Position numbers and translations under genes: made by a program | Assembly (NCBI GenBank): GCA_030148335.1 | Contig: JASBTQ010000027.1 | Coordinates: 1-64,000 of the forward strand | DNA length: 64,000 nt | From: Allomuricauda sp. | GTDB lineage: Bacteria; Bacteroidota; Bacteroidia; Flavobacteriales; Flavobacteriaceae | Reading direction: 5' to 3' | Part shown: one piece after another, positions 6,920-14,218 of the stretch | Position numbering within the stretch: the stretch's first letter is position 1 | How the letters are laid out: each line of letters begins with the position of its first letter | The notes under the pieces: model-generated | Told to the model about the DNA's origin: nothing | What the model saw: the letters and a program-made list of their open reading frames with translations, nothing else | Database searches by the model: none

Positions 6920-8520
6920 ACTTAGAGGTATTTGATCAATTTGCCAAAAGGGAAAAGGGAAGGATTATAGGGAAAAACAATACGGCCGTTATCTACACCC
7001 GTGTTTCAAGTAAGGAGCAATTTGACAAAAATGCCAGTCTAAGCACTCAACTTAAATATTGCCAGGAGTATGCACTTCGAAAAGAATTGGAAGTACTGGA
7101 ATATTTCGGGGGAACCTATGAATCCGCAAAGAGCGATGAACGTAGGGAATTCCAAAGGATGTTGAAGTATGTCAAAAGGAGAAAGAACATTGGCTATATC
7201 ATTGTCTATTCCTATGATAGGTTTTCACGTACGGGCGCGAACGGTGCCTATATCAGCGAGCAGTTAAAAAAGCAGGGAGTGGCCGTTATATCCGCCACCC
7301 AGGAAATCGATGTAACCACGAGTGCGGGCACCTTTCAAGAAAACCTCTATCATATGTTTTCCCACTTTGACAATCAGGTCCGTAGGGACAAATCAATTAC
7401 TGGAATGCGGGAAAAGTTACGAAGGGGCCATTGGACAGGAGCCTACCCATTTGGATACACCAATACGAACCCCGGTAAAGGAAAGACCCCCAATTTTGTA
7501 ATCACCAATGAAGGAAGATTGTTGAAGCAGGCTTTTTTATGGAAGGCAAATTCCAATATGTCCCATGTCGAGATTGCAAAACGGCTCAAAGAAAAGGGTC
7601 TGGACATAAACGCAAAAAAATTGACCGATCTTTTTAGAAACCCGTTCTATTGTGGACTTATTGTCAATAGCCTAATTCCTGGAGAAGTGATTCAAGGAAA
7701 ACACGAGGCCCTGATATCGAAAGAAATCTTTTTAAAGATCCATAATCTACTTCACGAGGGAGATACACCCAAGAAATATTCGTACGACGATGAAAATCTG
7801 CCATTAAAACAGTTTGTCAGATCTTCGGTTTGTGGGACACCTTATACTGGGTTTATTGTGAAGAAAAAGGGGCTATATTATTACAAGAACAGGCGTAAGG
7901 GAAGCAGGGAAAGTAGAAGCGCAAAAAAGCTCCATGAAGAGTTTATAAATGTTTTGAACAGGTATACCATAGCCGATAAAAAGTATATCGAACCTTTGAC
8001 CGATATCATACACGATACCTTGTTGGCTTACAATCAAGAAGCACTTAACGACCAAAAACGATTGACCAAAGAACTCGCTCAAATCGGAGAGCAGATAAAT
8101 ACATTGGAAAGAAGGTATGTAGTGCTGAACGAAATCACAAAGTCCCAATATGATCTTTTTATGCCTGAACTGAAAGCTAAACAAAGGGAATTGGAGATGA
8201 AATTGGAGAATAGCGGGATAAATAGTTCAAACCTCAAAAAGTCAGTAAAAATGGCACTCGATTACGCTTGTAACTTACCGTATTTATGGAAGTTAGGGGA
8301 TTTGGAAACAAAAAGGGCCATACAATATATGGTGTTCCCTGACGGGATTGTGTATGACTTCAAAAACAAAGCAGTTCAAACTTTTCGGGTCAACGAAATT
8401 TTTGGCACAATCGGTTCGTTTTCAGGTAATTTGAAGGAAATAAAAAACGGGAAATTCCACTCAATTTGTGAAAAATCCCGTTTAGTGACCTCGGCAGGAT
8501 TCAAACCTGCAACCTTCTGA
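6916..8520 (+). CDS. large serine recombinase (site-specific integrase) of the mobile element
   Basis: The start is taken at ATG 6916 (MNLEVFDQFAKRE), coupled to the preceding small ORF; it gives 534 residues. The resolvase catalytic domain occupies about residues 23-170, with AVIYTRVSSKEQ (catalytic Ser about 31), YSYDRFSRTGAN and the Arg-rich helix. The recombinase DNA-binding domain follows (GAYPFGYTNTNPGKGK, FRNPFYCGLIVNS), then a zinc-ribbon-like segment in which only one cysteine remains (SSVCGTPYTGF, LYYYKNRRKGSRES), then a coiled coil at about 375-435. The reading frame continues across the terminator hairpin of the neighbouring tRNA and stops inside the tRNA gene, ending SAGFKPATF, so the last 20-30 residues are encoded by attachment-site or host DNA. 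It presumably integrates the element beside tRNA-Arg. Confidence 0.88.
   Translation: MNLEVFDQFAKREKGRIIGKNNTAVIYTRVSSKEQFDKNASLSTQLKYCQEYALRKELEVLEYFGGTYESAKSDERREFQRMLKYVKRRKNIGYIIVYSYDRFSRTGANGAYISEQLKKQGVAVISATQEIDVTTSAGTFQENLYHMFSHFDNQVRRDKSITGMREKLRRGHWTGAYPFGYTNTNPGKGKTPNFVITNEGRLLKQAFLWKANSNMSHVEIAKRLKEKGLDINAKKLTDLFRNPFYCGLIVNSLIPGEVIQGKHEALISKEIFLKIHNLLHEGDTPKKYSYDDENLPLKQFVRSSVCGTPYTGFIVKKKGLYYYKNRRKGSRESRSAKKLHEEFINVLNRYTIADKKYIEPLTDIIHDTLLAYNQEALNDQKRLTKELAQIGEQINTLERRYVVLNEITKSQYDLFMPELKAKQRELEMKLENSGINSSNLKKSVKMALDYACNLPYLWKLGDLETKRAIQYMVFPDGIVYDFKNKAVQTFRVNEIFGTIGSFSGNLKEIKNGKFHSICEKSRLVTSAGFKPATF
8442..8483 (-). terminator. intrinsic terminator of tRNA-Arg
   Basis: On the minus strand, directly after the tRNA 3' end, AAACGGGA pairs with TCCCGTTT (8476-8483 with 8445-8452) and is followed by a run of six T. 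This is a rho-independent terminator for the tRNA. On the plus strand the same bases are part of the recombinase coding frame. Confidence 0.75.
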
Positions 8521-8559
8521 GCCGTAATCAGATGCGCTATTCAGTTGCGCCACGAGGCC
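8486..8559 (-). tRNA. tRNA-Arg (anticodon ACG)
   Basis: Read on the minus strand, the 74 bases fold as a standard cloverleaf: acceptor GGCCTCG with CGAGGTC (one G-U pair) and discriminator A, D-stem GCGC/GCGC, anticodon stem TCTGA/TCAGA with loop TTACGGC giving anticodon ACG, five-base variable loop AGGTT, and T-stem GCAGG/CCTGC with loop TTTGAAT. CCA is not encoded, as is usual in this group. The 3' end faces the mobile element, the classic integration polarity at tRNA genes. The tRNA itself is intact. Confidence 0.95.
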
Positions 8560-8573
8560 GTTTTAATGGGCTG

Positions 8574-8604
8574 CAAATATATTTCTTTTTAAATTTACCA
8601 CAAA
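8574..8604 (-). promoter_or_regulatory. promoter of tRNA-Arg
   Basis: On the minus strand a -33 TTTG (8601-8604) and a -7 TATATTTG (8574-8581) are separated by exactly 19 bases, matching the Bacteroidota housekeeping promoter consensus TTTG / TAnnTTTG. Transcription would begin a few bases before the tRNA 5' end at 8559. The apt gene starts on the opposite strand 17 bases beyond the -33 box. Confidence 0.75.
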
Positions 8605-8620
8605 ACCTTGGCATACAAAA

Positions 8621-9136
8621 ATGATGGAACTTTCAGCCTACATCCGTGATATAGAAAACTTTCCAAAACCAGGAGTGGTTTTTAAGGACATTACCCCGCT
8701 TCTTAAAGACTCCCAGGCTTTTCAAAAGGCAAGTGATGCATTGTTGGGCTTAATGGCCGATATGAAGGTGGATAAAGTCATTGGGGTGGACAGCCGGGGG
8801 TTCATATTTGCACCCCTTTTGGCTGAAAAATTGGATGCCGGCTTCGTACCTGTGCGTAAATCGGGGAAACTTCCTTTTGACACCTTATCCGAACCCTACG
8901 AACTGGAATATGGGCAGGAAACCCTTGAAATCCATTCCGATTCCGTTTCAAAAGGAGACAAAGTGCTGGTCCACGATGATGTCCTGGCCACTGGTGGCAC
9001 GGCCAAGGCAGTGTGTAAATTGGTGGAGCGGCTCGGGGGAGAAGTGGTCCAATGCAATTTTTTGATACACCTCACCTTTCTGAAGGGAGCGGAAAAACTC
9101 AACGGATATCCCATCAAATCGTTGCTCCAGTACTAA
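8621..9136 (+). CDS. apt: adenine phosphoribosyltransferase
   Basis: A 171-residue cytoplasmic enzyme converting adenine and PRPP to AMP in purine salvage. Length and motifs are typical: FPKPGVVFKDITPLLKD at the N-terminus, IGVDSRGFIFA, the flexible-loop segment RKSGKLPF, and the PRPP-binding motif VLVHDDVLATGGTAKA. The start could be either of two adjacent ATG codons at 8621 and 8624. Its stop codon overlaps by a few bases the stop of a small gene on the other strand, a tail-to-tail arrangement with no room for a terminator. Confidence 0.95.
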   Translation: MMELSAYIRDIENFPKPGVVFKDITPLLKDSQAFQKASDALLGLMADMKVDKVIGVDSRGFIFAPLLAEKLDAGFVPVRKSGKLPFDTLSEPYELEYGQETLEIHSDSVSKGDKVLVHDDVLATGGTAKAVCKLVERLGGEVVQCNFLIHLTFLKGAEKLNGYPIKSLLQY

Positions 9137-9282
9137 TTCCCATCCAAGGCCCTCGTGGTGATATAGTAGCGCCAACCTATTATGGCCAATTGCCATTTGG
9201 ATGCCTTGGACAGATCCAGACCTTTTTTGGTGAAGGAAGGTAGAACTGCTTTGTTGATTTTTGCCAGAATCTTGAATAGCAT
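9133..9282 (-). CDS. small conserved-looking protein of 49 residues
   Basis: On the minus strand, ATG at 9282 to TAG at 9133 encodes MLFKILAKINKAVLPSFTKK, then GLDLSKASKWQLAIIGWRYY and ITTRALDGN. It is basic, with an amphipathic first half and an aromatic W-R-Y-Y block. I recall near-identical short proteins in many Flavobacteriaceae, often next to housekeeping genes, with no assigned function; that conservation is from memory and should be confirmed. It overlaps the end of apt by 4 bases on the opposite strand. It falls below common ORF length cutoffs. Confidence 0.7.
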   Translation of the reverse strand: MLFKILAKINKAVLPSFTKKGLDLSKASKWQLAIIGWRYYITTRALDGN

Positions 9283-9730
9283 GGTCTCGGGTGTTGGTTA
9301 TGGCAAATATACGAAACAGTTACGGGGCAAATGATGTTCACCTACCATGGACTGGTTACATAAAAATAACAGTGAGGAGATGGATGAGCAGCATGACGAA
9401 AAACTTTACTATGGCAATCATTGTTCAATGGATTTTTAGGTTAAAAAACTAGTGCTGACCGGTTGCATTTTTCGAATATAAAATGATAAGTTTCATGCTA
9501 CCAAACTTTTAGCATGAAATCTATACAATTGCATACAAGATTGTAGTCTTTTAAACGAGTTGGCCCTTGAAAATTTTACAGTTCCCTTGGTAAATGTTTT
9601 AAATTGTAATCTTTAATGTCGATTGATATTTAAAAATGAAACTTTTGCAGGGGTGTTTTGGGCCACTTTTTGAAAACCAAGGGAGGTTTCATTCCAAAAA
9701 AGCCAATTTTCAGGCATTTCGTTTGCCCGT
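9283..9730. other. intergenic stretch with one hairpin
   Basis: No protein gene is apparent in these 450 bases. One perfect inverted repeat is seen at 9491-9499 with 9511-9519 (9-base arms, 11-base loop), without a following T run in either direction. The left edge is the upstream region of the 49-residue gene on the minus strand. The remainder is AT-rich with no motif I can name. Confidence 0.4.
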
Positions 9731-9764
9731 ATAAAAAAGGACCGCCTTGTTGGAAGCGGTCCTT
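9731..9764 (-). terminator. intrinsic terminator after blaR1-like gene
   Basis: AAGGACCGC (9737-9745) pairs perfectly with GCGGTCCTT (9756-9764) around a 10-base loop; on the minus strand the stem is followed by a T-rich tract. It lies 27 bases after the stop of the BlaR1-family gene and ends the blaI-blaR1 transcript. Confidence 0.8.
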
Positions 9765-9791
9765 GTTCTAGATTGGAAGATTGAACAATCC

Positions 9792-11486
9792 TTATTTTTT
9801 GCCTTTTTTGGTGAAAATTTCCACTACACCATACTTCCCTTTTTCTCCATGGCTTTCTATCGCTGTCTCACCTTTTTGGACATTGACGCTTTTAATATCC
9901 TTTGGGTTCAATTTTTTGACATCTTTCTTTGAAGCTTTCTTCCCATCTATGAAATAAAGGGGCTCACCATCACCATCAGTGTCTATGAAAAAGAAGCTGG
10001 TATCTTCGCCAATCACCTCTATATCTTCATCGTCATCCGAATCCCTGATGATCATCACATGTTTCTTCTCGTCCTTGTCTTCCATTTTCTTGATCCTAAC
10101 GACCTTATGGCTTATACTATCATCATCATCTGAACTGAAATGGATTGAAGTGCCTGTTCCTATTTCCATTTCTTCAATTTCTTCGTCGCTGAGTTTTTTT
10201 CCGTTGACGATGACGGTTTTTTTGGCATTGGATTTATCGACCCTGATTTCCGTCTTGCCCGAAGTGGTCCAGGTCACATCATCATCCATTTTATGGATGC
10301 GGATCTTGTTGTGCTTGGCATTGCCAAAAGAGACCAAATTGGCCTCATCGTCATAAAAAACAGTGAGCGGATCTATGGGCCCATCAGGACTGGAGCTGTA
10401 ATTGCCACTGAATTTTTCCCCTTTTGAGTTTTTCCCGCTCAAGTTCAAGGTGATATCGATGATTTCCCTCTTGTCGTTCCTGACCGCCGTGTAGCTGAAA
10501 TCAATGCCATCTTCGGCCAAATCCTTCTTCATCTTGTCCAGTTCATCATTGGAAGTGTCCTTGTTGATGATAAGTTCCACGGATTTGTCGTCCATGATGC
10601 TTTCAACGCTTTCGGAGTTGGAGTACCGATACACCTCTTCTACGCTAAAACTGACCAGGAATAGTCCCAGCAGAGGTAGTACGAACAACGTTTTGAACAC
10701 ATTGATTTTTTTGGATTGATTTTGATTTAACATGACTATTCGTTTTTTGATTAATGAATTATAGAATGAATTTGTGATTTTGAATTGTTGACCGTCCACT
10801 GCCTGTTTCAACATGAGGTATTGGTAGGTTTTCTTGTTCTCCATTTGGCTGATGGTCTCCGAATCGGCCAAAAACTCCAAGTTTTGTCTCACTGCCCGTG
10901 TGTAGAGCCACAGGACAGGATTGAACCAGAACACAATTTTCAAGATTTCCAGTAGCAAAATATCCACCGTATGGAGTTGCCTTGCATGTACCTTTTCATG
11001 GGCTAGGATGGTCCCAAGCTCTTTTGTGTTGAACAGAGACGGGTTGTAAAAAATGGAATTGAAAAAAGAGAAAGGGGAAATCCTTTTTTCCGTTTCCACA
11101 TGCAAAAAGGGATGTTCCCTCCAAGTTTTGGCATTTTTGGCCAAGGTTCTCAATGAACTCAATTGGACCAGAAATTTCACCAATAGTATCGCGCATCCGA
11201 TCAAATACACGGCCCAGAGCACATTTTCAAGTGTGAAGAGGGTCTGCACAGGAGCTATTTTGGTTCCACTCGCAGTGCTTGCCGCATTGACTAGGATGGG
11301 TTTCGTGGCCACAATCACCTTTTCAATTTTGATCAAGGGAAAGAGGAGGGAGAGAACGAGCCCGGAAAGCAGGAACAGCCTATTTTCCTTAAAAAAGGTG
11401 TCCCGCTTCAGGAACAGGTGGTAAACTCCAAGAAACCCCGCAGATAGAATGGCTGTTTTGGCAAAGTACAATACAATCGTTTCCAT
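9792..11486 (-). CDS. BlaR1/MecR1-family M56 metallopeptidase sensor
   Basis: A 564-residue membrane protein. The first 115 residues contain three or four hydrophobic segments (for example LFLLSGLVLSLLFPLI and VLWAVYLIGCAILLV); the M56 zinc protease motif LAHEKVHARQLHTVDILLLE has its HExxH at residues 163-167; another membrane segment follows near residue 275 (TLFVLPLLGLFLVSF). The C-terminal half is exported, rich in Asp/Lys, and ends with a segment like the plug motif of SusC-type receptors (DIKSVNVQKGETAIE, then YGVVEIFTKKGKK). In characterised relatives the protease is activated by a signal and removes the BlaI repressor. No beta-lactamase lies nearby, so the signal and targets are unknown. 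It forms an operon with blaI, overlapping by one base. Confidence 0.85.
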   Translation of the reverse strand: METIVLYFAKTAILSAGFLGVYHLFLKRDTFFKENRLFLLSGLVLSLLFPLIKIEKVIVATKPILVNAASTASGTKIAPVQTLFTLENVLWAVYLIGCAILLVKFLVQLSSLRTLAKNAKTWREHPFLHVETEKRISPFSFFNSIFYNPSLFNTKELGTILAHEKVHARQLHTVDILLLEILKIVFWFNPVLWLYTRAVRQNLEFLADSETISQMENKKTYQYLMLKQAVDGQQFKITNSFYNSLIKKRIVMLNQNQSKKINVFKTLFVLPLLGLFLVSFSVEEVYRYSNSESVESIMDDKSVELIINKDTSNDELDKMKKDLAEDGIDFSYTAVRNDKREIIDITLNLSGKNSKGEKFSGNYSSSPDGPIDPLTVFYDDEANLVSFGNAKHNKIRIHKMDDDVTWTTSGKTEIRVDKSNAKKTVIVNGKKLSDEEIEEMEIGTGTSIHFSSDDDDSISHKVVRIKKMEDKDEKKHVMIIRDSDDDEDIEVIGEDTSFFFIDTDGDGEPLYFIDGKKASKKDVKKLNPKDIKSVNVQKGETAIESHGEKGKYGVVEIFTKKGKK

Positions 11487-11845
11487 TATTTCTTCTTTTC
11501 GATGAGGTCTATGATTTCTTGGAGCTCCTTTACCGATATCTTCTCCTCATAGGCAAAATGGGAGACCAGACTTTTGTAGGAATCGTCATAGTAATCGGCT
11601 ATGGCGGCGTTGACATATTTTTTGCGGTATTGCTCCTTGGTCACCGTTGGAAAATAGCGGTGGGTGTTGCCAAAGGCCTCATGGCCCACATACCCCTTTT
11701 CCTGTAGGTTTCTCACGATGGTGGAGAGGGTGTTGTAATGCGGCTTCTCACCATCGATATCTTCCAATATTTCCTTAACGAAAGCCTTTTTCAGTTTCCA
11801 TAGGATTTTCATCACTTCCTCTTCCTTGTTGGTCAATTTTTGCAT
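11486..11845 (-). CDS. BlaI/MecI/CopY-family repressor
   Basis: A 119-residue winged-helix repressor. The pattern LTNKEEEVMKILWKLKKAFV, LSTIVRNLQEKGYVGHEAFG, then YRKKYVNAAIADYYDDSYKS and a C-terminal dimerisation helix is typical of BlaI. In the family, a dimer binds an inverted repeat over the promoter and is cleaved when the M56 partner is activated. The operators proposed just upstream (11884-11929) overlap the -33 box of its own promoter, so autoregulation is expected. It overlaps the start of the M56 protease gene by one base. Confidence 0.92.
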   Translation of the reverse strand: MQKLTNKEEEVMKILWKLKKAFVKEILEDIDGEKPHYNTLSTIVRNLQEKGYVGHEAFGNTHRYFPTVTKEQYRKKYVNAAIADYYDDSYKSLVSHFAYEEKISVKELQEIIDLIEKKK

Positions 11846-11864
11846 AGTCCAGAAATTATAGGAC

Positions 11865-11895
11865 CAAACATAGTACTAATTCCATAGTTATACAA
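11865..11895 (-). promoter_or_regulatory. promoter of the blaI-blaR1 operon
   Basis: On the minus strand a -33 TTG (11893-11895) and a -7 TATGTTTG (11865-11872) are separated by 20 bases, a good fit to the Bacteroidota promoter. The -33 box lies inside the repressor half-sites at 11884-11899, so a bound BlaI dimer would block polymerase directly. Confidence 0.65.
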
Positions 11896-11929
11896 CTATT
11901 TTTATAGTTTGTTAACTATTTTTATAGTT
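11884..11929. promoter_or_regulatory. tandem BlaI-type operators
   Basis: Two identical palindromes AACTATTTTTATAGTT lie at 11894-11909 and 11914-11929, exactly 20 bases apart, and the half-sites ATAGTT (11884-11889) and AACTAT (11894-11899) form a third inverted pair. Two-turn spacing puts the dimers on the same face of the DNA. They lie between the blaI promoter and the divergent antiporter gene, so both genes could be controlled. Confidence 0.7.
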
Positions 11930-11995
11930 TTTTATTTTTCAGGAACACTTTTGGTTCACCATATCTTCCGCTATTTTTACGCAAAACTTATTTAT

Positions 11996-12934
11996 TTGGA
12001 AAATCTACTTTTTGTTGTGCTGGGGCTTGGCCTTCTTATTGCCGGGGGAAATTGGTTGTTGAAATCGGCAGTGGCCCTATCGCTCCGGTTGTCCATCCCA
12101 AAGATTGTGATCGGGATGACAGTGGTCTCCTTCGCCACATCAGCACCGGAACTTATTGTAAGTGTAAAAGCGGCATTGGACGGTTTTCCAGACCTCGCCC
12201 TGGCCAACGTGGTCGGTTCCAACATCGCCAACCTTGGATTGGTACTGGCCATTACCATCATATTGGGGAGTATAGATGTGCGGAAGAGTTTCTATTCCAC
12301 AGACTGGCCCGTGATGATGGTGGCCTCATTGCTGTTTTGTGGTTTTGTTTATTTTGATGGTGTGCTGCAGCAATACGAAGGAATCATCTTGGTATCCTGT
12401 CTATTTCTTTTCTTGGTATATCTTCTCAGGTTTCAAAAACCGGCCGTTGTGGACGAAATGCCAGAGGACGATGTGCCGCTACCCTTATATAAAACGGTAT
12501 TGTTGCTTGGGATAGGAGGGACGGCACTCTGGGGCGGATCGGAACTACTGATCAAAGGTGCCGTGGGTATGGCCTCCGCTTTTGGGGTGAGCGATAGGAT
12601 TATTGGAATTACTGTGGTTTCAGTAGGCACTAGCGTTCCTGAATTGGCAGCTTCCGTTATTGCTGTGCTCAAAAAGGAAAAGGCCATTTCCTTGGGCAAC
12701 CTGATTGGCTCCAACATCTTCAACCTATTGGGTGTTTTGGGAATAACGGCCACCATCACCCCCATAGGTGTAGTGGATCAGGGACTGCTCGATAATGACA
12801 TCTTTTGGATGCTGGGCATCTCCTTTTTGATACTGCCCTTGGTGTTCTTCCCAAAGGGATTGCGCTTGGGGTGGAGGGACGGCCTCGTACTTTTGGCCGT
12901 CTATGTTGCTTTTGTCTATATGACCGTAACATAA
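11996..12934 (+). CDS. calcium/sodium antiporter (CaCA family, YrbG-like)
   Basis: An inner-membrane exchanger of about 312 residues with two inverted halves of five helices. Both alpha-repeats are present: GMTVVSFATSAPELIVS with NVVGSNIANLGLVL in the first half, and GITVVSVGTSVPELAAS with NLIGSNIFNLLGVLG in the second; the acidic residues in the two SAPEL/SVPEL motifs are the ion ligands in the family. No ATG is available before the first helix; TTG 11996 (LENLLFVVLGLGLLIAGGN) fits the family start, and the frame upstream to TTG 11909 would cover the BlaI operators. It is divergent from blaI and may be co-regulated. Confidence 0.88.
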   Translation: MENLLFVVLGLGLLIAGGNWLLKSAVALSLRLSIPKIVIGMTVVSFATSAPELIVSVKAALDGFPDLALANVVGSNIANLGLVLAITIILGSIDVRKSFYSTDWPVMMVASLLFCGFVYFDGVLQQYEGIILVSCLFLFLVYLLRFQKPAVVDEMPEDDVPLPLYKTVLLLGIGGTALWGGSELLIKGAVGMASAFGVSDRIIGITVVSVGTSVPELAASVIAVLKKEKAISLGNLIGSNIFNLLGVLGITATITPIGVVDQGLLDNDIFWMLGISFLILPLVFFPKGLRLGWRDGLVLLAVYVAFVYMTVT

Positions 12935-12963
12935 AAAACCGCCCCATGATCGGGACGGTTTTT
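12934..12963. terminator. bidirectional terminator between antiporter and glutamine synthetase
   Basis: An inverted repeat AAAAAACCG...CGGTTTTT with a GC-rich stem and one mismatch, A-rich on one side and T-rich on the other, lies between two convergent genes and can stop transcription from both. Confidence 0.7.
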
Positions 12964-12998
12964 CATCTATAATCAACAACTAATTTATTTGCTACCAG

Positions 12999-14009
12999 TT
13001 ATACCTTTGCAGATTTCACTGTTTTGATGATTCTGGCCGCAACTTTGTATGGATCTGCGTTAGAGGCAGGTCTTCTGTCTTCCAGCCATCCTTTCCATCC
13101 TTTTTCAACGGTCATGATCGGAATCCTGATGGAAGCACCCCTATCGGAAACTCCATAGCTGAAGTCCTTGATGGAAGCAGTTTCGTGCTTACCGGTCAAA
13201 CGCTGATCGTTGAACTCACCGTAAACAGCAATGTGCTCAGCGGTAACAGGGCGGAAGGCCTCACATATTTTTTCATAAACTTCTTTGGAACCGGCCGTGC
13301 GCAACGTAGTGTTGGAAAAGTTGGCGTGCATACCGGAACCGTTCCAATCTCCCTTAATGGGTTTTGGGTGGTACTCGATGTAGTAACCATACTCCTCGGT
13401 CAATCGGTCCAAAAGATAACGGGCAATCCAAACTTGGTCACCAGCGTGCTTGCCACCTTTGGCAAAAATTTGGAACTCCCACTGTCCGCAGGCAACTTCT
13501 TGGTTGATCCCTTCAAAGTTGATTCCAGCTTCAAGGCATAGGTCGGCATGACGCTCCACCAAATCCCTACCGTGGGTATTTTTACCACCTACAGAGCAGT
13601 AGTACAATCCTTGTGGACCGGGATACCCGCCCATTGGGAACCCGAGGGGCAATTGGGTATGGGTGTCCATGATGAAGTATTCCTGCTCGAAACCAAACCA
13701 GAAGTCATCATTTTCATCATCAATAGTGGCCCTTGAATTGGTTTCGTGCACAGTGCCATCGGCGTTCAATACTTCTGCCATGACCAAAAAGCCATTATTT
13801 CTTGCTGGGTCAGGGAAGATGGAAACAGGTTTCAACAAACAGTCGGAAGAACCACCTTCCGCTTGCCCTGTTGAGCTTCCATCGAAGGACCAAATGGGAC
13901 AATCCTCCAATTTGCCACTAAAATTCTCCTCGATCTTAGTCTTGCTTCTCATGTTGGCGGTAGGGTAGTAACCATCCAACCAGATATACTCTAATTTAGA
14001 TTTGCTCAT
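12999..14009 (-). CDS. glutamine synthetase, type II (eukaryote-like)
   Basis: A 336-residue GSII enzyme that condenses ammonium and glutamate to glutamine at the cost of ATP. The length is normal for GSII and much shorter than GSI. Visible motifs are EYIWLDGYYPTANMRSKTK and PIWSFDGSSTGQAEGGSSD at the N-terminus (beta-grasp domain), FGFEQEYFIMD (metal-binding glutamates), KPIKGDWNGSGMHANFSN (ATP/glutamate site) and SDRGASIRIPIMT. It is divergent from a type III enzyme. A promoter with -33 TTG (14072-14074), an 18-base spacer and -7 TATTTTTG (14046-14053) is seen on this strand. Confidence 0.95.
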   Translation of the reverse strand: MSKSKLEYIWLDGYYPTANMRSKTKIEENFSGKLEDCPIWSFDGSSTGQAEGGSSDCLLKPVSIFPDPARNNGFLVMAEVLNADGTVHETNSRATIDDENDDFWFGFEQEYFIMDTHTQLPLGFPMGGYPGPQGLYYCSVGGKNTHGRDLVERHADLCLEAGINFEGINQEVACGQWEFQIFAKGGKHAGDQVWIARYLLDRLTEEYGYYIEYHPKPIKGDWNGSGMHANFSNTTLRTAGSKEVYEKICEAFRPVTAEHIAVYGEFNDQRLTGKHETASIKDFSYGVSDRGASIRIPIMTVEKGWKGWLEDRRPASNADPYKVAARIIKTVKSAKV

Positions 14010-14045
14010 AATTTTTGGTAGTTAATCGTTCTCAAATAATGGAAG

Positions 14046-14074
14046 CAAAAATAGTTTTTTCATTTAATAATCAA
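14046..14074 (-). promoter_or_regulatory. promoter of the GSII gene
   Basis: On the minus strand the -33 TTG (14072-14074) and -7 TATTTTTG (14046-14053) are 18 bases apart. One arm of the inverted repeat at 14081-14128 sits immediately upstream of the -33 box, the usual place for an activator. Confidence 0.6.
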
Positions 14075-14080
14075 TGTTTC

Positions 14081-14128
14081 ATAGGGGTAAAATCACAAAA
14101 TTCTCGTTATAATTTATAATACCCCTAT
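14081..14128. promoter_or_regulatory. inverted repeat between the two glutamine synthetase genes
   Basis: ATAGGGGTA (14081-14089) and TACCCCTAT (14120-14128) are perfect 9-base inverted copies, 30 bases apart, in an otherwise AT-rich divergent promoter region. One copy faces each gene. They look like binding sites for a shared nitrogen regulator; the protein is not known from the sequence. Confidence 0.55.
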
Positions 14129-14218
14129 TTTGGGTGGGGCAAAGTGAAAAAAAAGTATTTTTTGGAACTTATATTATTAAATTGTTAATTGTAATTTTGT
14201 CTCCTAAACACAAATCAA

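Noticed and set aside
11909..11995. TTG 11909 as start of the antiporter
   Set aside because: It would place codons across the BlaI operator palindromes and add residues unlike the family; TTG 11996 matches the usual first helix.
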